Source: Clostridiales bacterium (GTDB lineage: Bacteria; Bacillota; Clostridia; Christensenellales; JAISNN01). Taken from it: DNA of 7,051 bases. Shown here piece after piece: positions 1-5,028 of this stretch; position 1 is the first letter of the stretch; each line of letters begins with the position of its first letter. The stretch is taken from NCBI GenBank assembly GCA_031289865.1, contig JAITOQ010000046.1:1-7051 (forward strand). The letters are read 5' to 3'. The translations under genes were made by a program, and so were the position numbers. Below the pieces are notes generated by a model. That model had not been told where the DNA came from, did no database searches, and saw nothing but the letters and a program-made list of their open reading frames with translations.

Positions 1-92
1 TAAAATGATACGTTTGAAAGTATAATATAAATTCATCAAAACGTAGCCCGATATGAGCGCGGTGCGGATTGAAATGAAAGGATAAGGATAAT

Positions 93-1268
93 ATGGAATT
101 GTTTTTAAAGATTTTGCAGATCATAGGATACGTCATTTTGGCTTTTGTCTGTTTGAGCGTAATGGTGGTTCTGCACGAATTGGGGCATTTTATCGCGGGG
201 CGCAAGCTCGGCTTTAAGGTCAACGAATTTGCCGTGGGTATGGGACCGAAAATCCTCAGCCGAAAATTAAAATCGGGCTTGGTTCTTTCGTGGCGGTTGA
301 TACCTATCGGCGGCTTTTGCGCGTTTGAGGGCGAGGACGAGGAAAATCCGTCGCCGGGCGCGTTTAACAACCAAAAGCCGTGGAAACGCTTGATAGTCCT
401 TGCGGCGGGCGTCGTGACGAATTTTTTGTCGGCAATGATTGTGTTGTCGCTGTTTTTCACGTTTTCGGGGCAGACGCTGCCGTATATCGCGCCGTCTGAC
501 GATTTTGCGGAAGCGGAGGGTGTAGTATACGAAGCGGACGAGGCAAATCCCGAAAACAGTATAATTACGGTGGTCACACGGATTGAAGGAAAGCCGATAC
601 AGATGCTCGAACCCGCCGATATCACGCGGCTCTTAAACGGAAAGGACAAAGTGACGATGACGGTTATCGTCAGACGCGCAAACGCCAAAAAGGGTGAAAC
701 AAAGGAAATAGAGCTTGTGCGTCACCCGATACCCGTCCTTGTACCGCAGCTTGACGGAGAGGGCAAGCCCGTCCTTGACGAGAACGGAAAGCCACTCTTT
801 GAGCAAGAAAAAGACGAAAACGGCGATCCGAAATTTGAGGACAAATTCGGTATTTTGATAGGGTATACGCGTCAGACCTTCGGATTTTTTGAATCCACGG
901 CGAGGGCGGTTCGGTTTAGCTTTTTTACGGCGGGCAAGATTTTGAGCGGACTCGGCAGCCTATTTACGGGCGCAAACGTCGCTGAAACCGCGGGCGGGCC
1001 CGTGACGATGATAAAGGGCTTGACGGATATCGTCGCGACGGGCGCGGAGAACACTATCTATGTGATATGTCTTTTCTCCGTCAATCTCGCAATCTTTAAC
1101 GCACTTCCGCTCCCCGCGCTCGACGGCGGGCGCATGGTCTTTACGATCATAGAATGGATACGCAAAAAACCGTTGAAACGGAGCGTAGAAGCGATGATTC
1201 ATTTCGTCGGGATAGTGCTGCTGTTCGGAATGGCGATTTTGTTTGACATACTCCACTTTTTTGGGTAG
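93..1268 (+). CDS. rseP: Site-2 intramembrane zinc metalloprotease RseP/RasP
   Basis: This is a membrane-embedded protease of the M50 (site-2) family, which cuts transmembrane segments such as anti-sigma factors and signal-peptide remnants. The zinc motif HELGH lies at residues 28-32 in the first membrane segment (about 10-30). A second hydrophobic segment spans about 98-125. A single weak PDZ-like region covers about 140-210. The conserved GGPV is at 311-314, and FNALPLPALDGG ends at residue 346, with D344 the likely third zinc ligand. A last membrane helix covers about 365-388. At 391 residues it is slightly shorter than Bacillus RasP (about 420, from memory). AAAGGA (77-82) and AAGG (84-87) precede the ATG. 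An unusual acidic octapeptide repeat sits at residues 221-248. The gene heads an rseP-ispG-polC-type cluster; dxr would be expected just upstream, outside the window. Family assignment is firm; the substrate is unknown. Confidence 0.96.
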   Translation: MELFLKILQIIGYVILAFVCLSVMVVLHELGHFIAGRKLGFKVNEFAVGMGPKILSRKLKSGLVLSWRLIPIGGFCAFEGEDEENPSPGAFNNQKPWKRLIVLAAGVVTNFLSAMIVLSLFFTFSGQTLPYIAPSDDFAEAEGVVYEADEANPENSIITVVTRIEGKPIQMLEPADITRLLNGKDKVTMTVIVRRANAKKGETKEIELVRHPIPVLVPQLDGEGKPVLDENGKPLFEQEKDENGDPKFEDKFGILIGYTRQTFGFFESTARAVRFSFFTAGKILSGLGSLFTGANVAETAGGPVTMIKGLTDIVATGAENTIYVICLFSVNLAIFNALPLPALDGGRMVFTIIEWIRKKPLKRSVEAMIHFVGIVLLFGMAILFDILHFFG

Positions 1269-1283
1269 TTGTTTAATGCAGAA

Positions 1284-1357
1284 TGCAGAATTTCGGATAA
1301 AAAGTAGATGTCATTCCGTATGCAGAATTTCGGATAAAAAGTAGATGCCATTCCGTA
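1284..1357 (+). repeat. 37-bp tandem duplication inside E1
   Basis: Two adjacent 37-bp copies, 1284-1320 and 1321-1357, both start TGCAGAATTTCGGATAAAAA and both end with ATTCCGTA. They differ at a single base (GATGTCATT versus GATGCCATT). The near identity points to a recent slippage or recombination event within the repeat element. Confidence 0.9.
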
Positions 1358-1358
1358 G

Positions 1359-1380
1359 GGGACGATGCCCTCATCGTCCC
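1359..1380 (+). repeat. GTAGGGGACGATG-type hairpin, copy 1
   Basis: A perfect 9-bp palindrome: arm GGGACGATG, a 4-nt loop CCCT, arm CATCGTCCC. It is preceded by GTAG. Related copies lie at 2713-2734, 4534-4555 and 4946-4967, with a sequence-different but equally perfect relative at 4492-4512. No T run follows, so it is not a standard intrinsic terminator. Confidence 0.85.
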
Positions 1381-1483
1381 GTATCGGTATAAAGAATTTC
1401 AAGCGATTTCTCTGAATTATATATCTTAAAATCGATAATTCTGCATTTTGCATTCTGCATTCTGCATTTAAAAAAGGCAGATT

Positions 1484-2512
1484 ATGAAAAAAATAATAAA
1501 AATCGGAAACGTATCGATAGGCGGTGAAAATCCAGTCGCGATACAATCCATGTCGGATCTACCCACAACGGATATCGACGGAGTTGTGCGTCAAGCGGAG
1601 CGGTTAAAAGAGGCGGGGTGCGATATTTTTCGCGTCGCGGTTCGTGACGAAGCGGACGCACACGCCTTTTGTGAAATCAAAAAGCGTATCGATATGCCTC
1701 TTGCCGCGGACATTCATTTCAGCCACAAGACGGGGATTCTTGCGGTCGAAGCCGGTGCGGACAAGATACGGATAAACCCCGGTAATATGACGCATGACGG
1801 GGTACGGGAGCTGCTCCGCGCCGTACGCGAGAGGGGGATTCCGATTCGTATCGGGGTAAATTCGGGTTCGATTGAAAAAAAATACGAAAAATTTGACCGC
1901 ACAGCCGCGCTCGTCCTCTCTCTCAGCGACAGCGTGAGGCAAATCGAGGACGACGGATACGGCAAACTCGTCCTTTCGTTAAAATCCTCTTCGGTCACGG
2001 AAACCGTCCGCGCATACCGCGAGGCGGATAAGCTGTTTGACTACCCGTTACATATAGGCGTGACGGAGGCGGGGACTCTCGCTTCGGGCGTTGTAAAATC
2101 CGCCGTGGGGCTCGGCGCGCTCCTCACGGACGGGATAGGGGACACTATGCGCGTTTCGCTGACCGCGGACCCCGTACGGGAGGTCGAGTACGCAAAGCGT
2201 ATCCTCCGTGCCGTCGGTTTGGATAAAAATTACGCGGAGGTCGTTTCGTGTCCGCGTTGCGGCAGGTGCGGCTATGACACACAGACCCTTGCCGAACTCG
2301 TCGAGGAGCGGACAAGGTTCGTCAAAAAGCCCTTAAAAATAGCCGTAATGGGCTGTGAGGTCAACGGTCCCGGTGAGGCGAAGCATTGCGACCTCGGAAT
2401 AGCGTTCGGACGGGACAAAGCCGTGCTTTTTAAAAAAGGCGAGGTCTATCTGACGGAAGAAACGGAAAAAGCCGTCGCAATTTTTTTAGAAGAAATCATT
2501 TTGTTAAGTTAA
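1484..2512 (+). CDS. ispG: 4-hydroxy-3-methylbut-2-en-1-yl diphosphate synthase IspG (GcpE)
   Basis: This cytosolic 4Fe-4S enzyme of the MEP pathway reductively converts 2-C-methylerythritol 2,4-cyclodiphosphate to HMBPP, the penultimate step to IPP and DMAPP. The N-terminal TIM-barrel signature includes GGENPVAIQSM (residues 13-23), and the barrel continues through ADIHF and KIRINPGN (about 94-101). The cluster ligands are visible: C256 and C259 in CPRC, C291 in VMGC, and E298 in NGPGEA. Their spacing equals that of E. coli C270, C273, C305 and E312. At 342 residues it has the usual short bacterial length. The ATG is supported by AAAAAGG (1471-1477, 6-nt gap) and by the conserved N terminus starting at once. 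The stop codon lies inside an AAAGTTG-type repeat tract (2503-2542). The position between rseP and a polC relative matches the clostridial order. Confidence 0.97.
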   Translation: MKKIIKIGNVSIGGENPVAIQSMSDLPTTDIDGVVRQAERLKEAGCDIFRVAVRDEADAHAFCEIKKRIDMPLAADIHFSHKTGILAVEAGADKIRINPGNMTHDGVRELLRAVRERGIPIRIGVNSGSIEKKYEKFDRTAALVLSLSDSVRQIEDDGYGKLVLSLKSSSVTETVRAYREADKLFDYPLHIGVTEAGTLASGVVKSAVGLGALLTDGIGDTMRVSLTADPVREVEYAKRILRAVGLDKNYAEVVSCPRCGRCGYDTQTLAELVEERTRFVKKPLKIAVMGCEVNGPGEAKHCDLGIAFGRDKAVLFKKGEVYLTEETEKAVAIFLEEIILLS

Positions 2513-2568
2513 AAGTTGAAAATTGAAAGTTGAAAGTTAAGGTGTCGCTTCGCTCCGATAAAAAGCAA

Positions 2569-2693
2569 GTGTCATTCTGAGCTTATGAAGAATCTCAAAC
2601 GTTGGCAGTATAATAACTAACATAAAAATCGGATATTAGAGGGGCAGTTCGGAGAAATCGTTTGAGATTCTTCGCATTCGCTCAGAATGACAC
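2569..2693. repeat. Long inverted repeat of the CATTCTGAG...AAGAATC family
   Basis: The left arm 2569-2601 (GTGTCATTCTGAG ... AATCTCAAACG) is the reverse complement of the right arm 2659-2693, apart from a variable 5-7 nt core. About 57 nt separate the arms. Transcribed as one RNA it would make a stem of more than 30 bp. It consists of two head-to-head copies of the same repeat that recurs at 4674-4705, 4975-5000 and four times at 6570-6820. Confidence 0.85.
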
Positions 2694-2712
2694 CTACTTT
2701 TACATTGATTTC

Positions 2713-2734
2713 GGGACGATGTGGTCATCGTCCC
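2713..2734 (-). repeat. GTAGGGGACGATG-type hairpin, copy 2 (minus orientation)
   Basis: Perfect 9-bp arms GGGACGATG and CATCGTCCC around the loop TGGT, which reads ACCA in element orientation. On the minus strand it is preceded by TGTCATTCCGTAG exactly as copy 1 is, which fixes its orientation opposite to E1. Confidence 0.85.
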
Positions 2735-2819
2735 CTACGGAATGACACTTACTTTTTTAAAATCCGCAATTCTGCATTCTGCATTACGCATTCTGCATTA
2801 AAAAAACAAAAGGAAAAAA

Positions 2820-4415
2820 ATGTTTACAGAAGAGCTTTACAAAAAAAACGAGGACTACAAAAATCTCAAGGTGGAGAGCGTTTTAATCGACAAAAAAAAC
2901 GCTTCTATAACGCTGAATTTTATCGGACGTCCCGAATACATAGACCGCTTGACGCAAGAGACGAGGACGGAGATAAAGACGTGTTCGGAGGAGATCCTTC
3001 GGACGTTTTTTAAGGTTGAAACGGGGTTTAAAAAAGCATATGCGGACGAGGCGAATATCATTGCGCTGACCTTTGACTATTTAAACGAGGAGTTTCCGTC
3101 GATATTGTCGGGCGCGGATTCAAGCGACGCGAACGTGGTCATCGACCGCGAAAACGGCGCGTTCACCTTAAAACTCGGTTTTGACGAATATATGAAGGGC
3201 TTTGCGGAGACCGTCGGGCTATGCAGAAAAATCAAGGAGCATTTGGAGTCGCGCCTCTTAGAGCGGGCTAACGTGGAGACGTACAAGAGCGACCGCGTGA
3301 GCGACGCGTACAAGCTTCGCGAGATAAAGCCCACCCTCCTAAAAAGCGACGCGATACGCGTGACGGACGCGGAACGGGTCTACGGAAAGACGATTTTATC
3401 CTATCCGAGGGCGATCAAAACCATCTCCGACGAAGCCGACAACGTGGTACTGTGCGGAAAGATTTCACGGTTTGACAAGCGGTTTGCAAAAAATACGGGA
3501 AACCCGTACTACCTATTCGAGTTATCGGATACGACGGGACAAATCTCCGGTAAGCTTTTTCCGAGGAAGAGCGGAGCGTACAAAAACACCTTTGCCGACA
3601 GCGGGAGCGACGGCGACGTAAGGGAGCGTGACCCAAAACCGAAAAAAAGCGACGCGGACGCGCTCGACGGCTTAAAGGACAACGAGGAAATAGTCGCGTG
3701 CGGATCGATAAAGTCGGATACCTTTTCCAAAGAATTGGCTTTTTTTGTCACCGATATCAACCGCTGCAAAATCGACTATTCGAGTATAGAAAAGGACGAA
3801 AGCGTATACAACGAAATCGACGCGGAATATTCTCTGATACACCCTAAAGCGTATACGGAGGAGGTCCAGCAAGACTTTTTGAGCGGCGACAACGAAATCC
3901 CGCCGTTTCTTCGCGGACGAACCTTTGTAGTCTTTGACACGGAAACCACGGGACTTGACCGTACAAGCGACAAGATTATCGAGCTTGCCGCCGTCAAGAT
4001 CGTGGACGGGGTCATGACGGAGACCTTTTCGACCTTTTTAAACCCCGGTACGGCTCTGCCCGCCGTGATTACCGAGATTACCCACATAACCGACGCGGAT
4101 CTCGTACACGCGCCTAAGATAGGCGAGGTGTTTCCGGATTTCTGTAAGTTTATATCGGGCGCGGCACTCGTCGCCCACAATATAGAGTTCGATATTGACT
4201 TTATTCGCCGAGCCGCAAAGGAGAGCCGCTACCGCGTCGACAATGAGCTGTACGACACCCTCTCCATAGCGCGCAAAAAACACACCGTCGCCAACTACAA
4301 GCTCGGTACCCTCTGCGAACACTTCGGAATCACCTTAACGGACGCGCATAGAGCGATATACGATACGATAGACACGGCGCAATTGATTTTGATTATGGCT
4401 AAAGATTTATCTTAA
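2820..4415 (+). CDS. PolC-like protein: PolC N-terminal region, OB fold and DEDDh 3'-5' exonuclease, without PHP or polymerase domains
   Basis: The 531-residue protein matches the front part of Gram-positive replicative polymerase PolC. Residues 1 to about 200 resemble the PolC N-terminal region. An OB fold starts at NVVLCGKI (208) and runs to about 320, with a charged insert at about 260-285. A linker includes YSLIHPKAY. The exonuclease spans about 368-531. Its DEDDh residues are intact: D373 and E375 in VFDTETTG, D458 in AHNIEFD, and H510 and D515 in HRAIYD. Full PolC is about 1,400 residues and has its exonuclease inserted in a PHP domain. Here the PHP start (RVELHLHT-like) is absent before the exonuclease and translation stops just after it. 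The start has AAAAGGA at 2808-2814. The locus is the usual polC slot. It probably degrades DNA or RNA 3' ends or assists replication or repair; that is inference. The stop codon falls within a TTAATGCAG repeat. Confidence 0.85.
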   Translation: MFTEELYKKNEDYKNLKVESVLIDKKNASITLNFIGRPEYIDRLTQETRTEIKTCSEEILRTFFKVETGFKKAYADEANIIALTFDYLNEEFPSILSGADSSDANVVIDRENGAFTLKLGFDEYMKGFAETVGLCRKIKEHLESRLLERANVETYKSDRVSDAYKLREIKPTLLKSDAIRVTDAERVYGKTILSYPRAIKTISDEADNVVLCGKISRFDKRFAKNTGNPYYLFELSDTTGQISGKLFPRKSGAYKNTFADSGSDGDVRERDPKPKKSDADALDGLKDNEEIVACGSIKSDTFSKELAFFVTDINRCKIDYSSIEKDESVYNEIDAEYSLIHPKAYTEEVQQDFLSGDNEIPPFLRGRTFVVFDTETTGLDRTSDKIIELAAVKIVDGVMTETFSTFLNPGTALPAVITEITHITDADLVHAPKIGEVFPDFCKFISGAALVAHNIEFDIDFIRRAAKESRYRVDNELYDTLSIARKKHTVANYKLGTLCEHFGITLTDAHRAIYDTIDTAQLILIMAKDLS

Positions 4416-4491
4416 TGCAGAATGCTTATTTAATGCAGAATGCAAAATGCAGAATTGCGGATTAAAAAAGAAGTTGGTGTTTCGCTTGTAG

Positions 4492-4512
4492 GGGCGACCG
4501 CCTCGGTCGCCC
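4492..4512 (+). repeat. GTAGGGGCGACCG-type hairpin, a stem-sequence variant
   Basis: Arms GGGCGACCG and CGGTCGCCC pair perfectly over 9 bp around the loop CCT. It is preceded by GTAG as in the GGGACGATG copies. Half of the stem bases differ from those copies, yet pairing is complete. Confidence 0.85.
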
Positions 4513-4533
4513 GAAATCCGAATCAAATTGTAG

Positions 4534-4555
4534 GGGACGATGCTTTCATCGTCCC
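4534..4555 (+). repeat. GTAGGGGACGATG-type hairpin, copy 3
   Basis: Perfect 9-bp arms GGGACGATG and CATCGTCCC with the loop CTTT. It is preceded by TTGTAG. It belongs to the same family as 1359-1380, differing only in the loop. Confidence 0.85.
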
Positions 4556-4613
4556 GTATACGAATAAAAAAACCCAAAAAAACACAAAAAATAAAAAAAC
4601 TTCAAAAAATGTA

Positions 4614-4642
4614 TTTACAAAACTTACAAATTGTGCTAAAAT
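4614..4642 (+). promoter_or_regulatory. Predicted sigma-70/SigA promoter with extended -10
   Basis: TTTACA (4614-4619) and TAAAAT (4637-4642) are separated by 17 nt. Each matches its consensus box at five of six positions, and TGC before the -10 makes an extended -10. The upstream 4564-4610 is very A-rich, like an UP element. The start site would be near 4649. This is the best promoter in the window. It would serve the small ORF at 4744, and possibly the LRR gene if the hairpin at 4864-4904 is read through. Confidence 0.6.
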
Positions 4643-4673
4643 AGATATAACTCAACGGAATAAAAAAAGCCGT

Positions 4674-4705
4674 TGTCATTCTGAGCTTGCGAAGAATCTA
4701 AAACG
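4674..4705 (+). repeat. CATTCTGAG...GAAGAATC repeat, single copy
   Basis: TGTCATTCTGAGC is followed by TTGCGAAGAATCTAAAACG. This single copy of the family at 2569-2693 and 6570-6820 lies between the predicted promoter and the ribosome site of the small ORF, so it would be in that transcript's 5' leader. Its core 4678-4697 can fold into a hairpin with a CTTG apex. Confidence 0.8.
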
Positions 4706-4743
4706 CTTGTTCGCACAAAATACAAAAAACGGAGAAACAGTCA

Positions 4744-4920
4744 ATGAAACGAAACATTACACATATCGGGGGGGGGGTACTATTTAGCCTCCAATGCGTA
4801 TGTAGCAGCCTCTTGTCGGGGCGCGTTTCCAACTGTCAAAAATCAGATAAAACACGGTATAATAGCCACCACGGGTCTATAATAGGACTCGCGGCGGCTT
4901 TTTTAATTTACAAAAAATAG
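4744..4920 (+). CDS. Possible small ORF (58 codons) with a ten-G tract; unknown function, perhaps broken
   Basis: The ATG is preceded by GGAG (4731-4734, 9-nt gap) and lies about 95 nt after a predicted start site. The ORF begins MKRNITHIGGG and ends IIGLAAAFLIYKK. The middle is Cys- and Ser-rich. A run of ten G (4768-4777) encodes the three Gly and the first base of the next Val codon. One G fewer would give a 45-residue product stopping at 4882; one more would stop at residue 12. With ten G the stop (4918-4920) lies after the T run of the hairpin at 4864-4904, which is odd for a gene with its own terminator. The ORF could therefore be phase-variable, frameshifted, or not coding. No family is recognised. 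Promoter, ribosome site and terminator together are the support. Confidence 0.35.
   Translation: MKRNITHIGGGVLFSLQCVCSSLLSGRVSNCQKSDKTRYNSHHGSIIGLAAAFLIYKK
4864..4904 (+). terminator. Probable rho-independent terminator after or within the small ORF
   Basis: The 5' arm AGCCACCACGGGTCT pairs with the 3' arm GGACTCGCGGCGGCT: 13 of 15 positions pair (two of them G-T) and two are A-C mismatches. The loop is ATAATA and six T follow at 4899-4904. It would end a transcript of about 255 nt from the promoter at 4614-4642. It lies upstream of the LRR gene, so attenuation of that gene is an alternative role. Confidence 0.55.
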
Positions 4921-4945
4921 AATGAAAAACGTGCTGTCACCGTAG

Positions 4946-4967
4946 GGGACGATGCCCTCATCGTCCC
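4946..4967 (+). repeat. GTAGGGGACGATG-type hairpin, copy 4
   Basis: Identical to copy 1 in both arms and the loop (CCCT), and preceded by TGTCACCGTAG. It lies about 60 nt upstream of the LRR gene start. No T run follows. Confidence 0.85.
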
Positions 4968-4974
4968 GCAAAAA

Positions 4975-5000
4975 GCGAAGAATCCAAAACGTCAGCTGTA
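4975..5000 (+). repeat. Truncated repeat copy upstream of the LRR gene
   Basis: GCGAAGAATCCAAAACGTCA followed by GCTGTA matches, at 23 of 26 positions, the reverse complement of the start of the 64-bp units at 6570-6820. The LRR gene is thus bracketed by the same repeat in opposite orientations. Confidence 0.7.
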
Positions 5001-5028
5001 CTAAATAAAAAACCCAAAGGAGAACGAC

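Larger units (their letters stand above)
1273..1470 (+). repeat. Composite repeat element E1 filling the rseP-ispG gap
   Basis: The whole gap between the rseP stop and the ispG ribosome site is repetitive. It opens with TTAATGCAGAATGCAG (1273-1288). Two 37-bp direct copies and a GTAGGGG-type hairpin (1359-1380) follow. Next comes a 25-nt stretch (1392-1416) that matches 22 of 25 bases of the minus strand of 2648-2672. The element closes with four inverted TGCATT(T/C) heptads (1437-1470), so its ends are imperfect inverted repeats of each other. This looks like a short non-autonomous element of MITE type; mobility is inferred, not seen. There is no coding potential inside and no clear promoter or terminator with a T run. 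Confidence 0.7.
2503..2801 (-). repeat. Composite repeat element E2 filling the ispG-PolC-like gap
   Basis: This accounts for the 307-bp stretch between ispG and the next gene. An AAAGTTG-like heptad tract (2503-2542) overlaps the ispG stop codon. It is followed by GTGTCGCTTCGCTCCG, a long inverted repeat (2569-2693), a GGGACGATG hairpin (2713-2734) and TGCATTC heptads (2769-2800). Read on the minus strand, the order heptads, GCGGATT, AAAAAGTAAG, TGTCATTCCGTAGGGG hairpin is the order of E1 and E3, so E2 is inserted in the opposite orientation. No coding region is supported here. A perfect TATAAT (2609-2614) has no good -35 box. Confidence 0.7.
4412..4560 (+). repeat. Composite repeat element E3 after the PolC-like gene
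   Basis: This is the first part of the 613-bp gene-poor stretch 4416-5028. It starts TTAATGCAGAATGC (4412-4425), whose TAA is the stop codon of the upstream gene. A second TTAATGCAGAATGCAAAATG block (4430-4449) follows, then GCGGATTAAAAAAG, then two GTAGGGG hairpins (4492-4512 and 4534-4555). The module order equals E1 and the reverse of E2. CCCGAAATC follows the first hairpin both here and in E2 on the minus strand, which supports common ancestry. An open frame crossing this region (4440-4787) is made of repeat sequence and is not credited. Confidence 0.7.

Noticed and set aside
21..26. TATAAT upstream of rseP as a promoter.
   Set aside because: The matching -35 box would fall at or before position 1, so it cannot be judged; TTGAAA at 14-19 is far too close.
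960..1256. Long minus-strand open frames opposite rseP, ispG and the PolC-like gene.
   Set aside because: They are antisense shadows of firmly identified genes, without ribosome sites or recognisable motifs.
1359..1380. GTAGGGG hairpins as rho-independent terminators.
   Set aside because: None of the copies is followed by a T run on either strand, and several lie in the middle of a likely operon.
2609..2614. TATAAT inside E2 as a promoter for the PolC-like gene.
   Set aside because: No acceptable -35 box at 16-18 nt and no extended -10, so a perfect hexamer alone is weak evidence.
2687..3013. A 108-codon plus-strand open frame overlapping the start of the PolC-like gene.
   Set aside because: It begins in repeat E2 and continues out of frame through a well-supported coding region; no ribosome site.
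4440..4787. A 115-codon plus-strand open frame between the PolC-like gene and the LRR gene.
   Set aside because: It starts inside TGCAGAATGC repeats, runs through both GTAGGGG hairpins, an A-rich stretch and the promoter, and has no ribosome site. It is explained by repeat sequence.
4858..4863. TATAAT before the 4864-4904 hairpin as a second promoter.
   Set aside because: The best -35 candidate (TGTCAA, 18 nt) is poor and the transcript would begin inside a terminator hairpin.
2820..5028. PolC split by a frameshift, with the polymerase part downstream.
   Set aside because: The sequence after 4415 is repeats and a small ORF in all frames, with no PHP or polymerase motif. The PHP start is already missing before the exonuclease.
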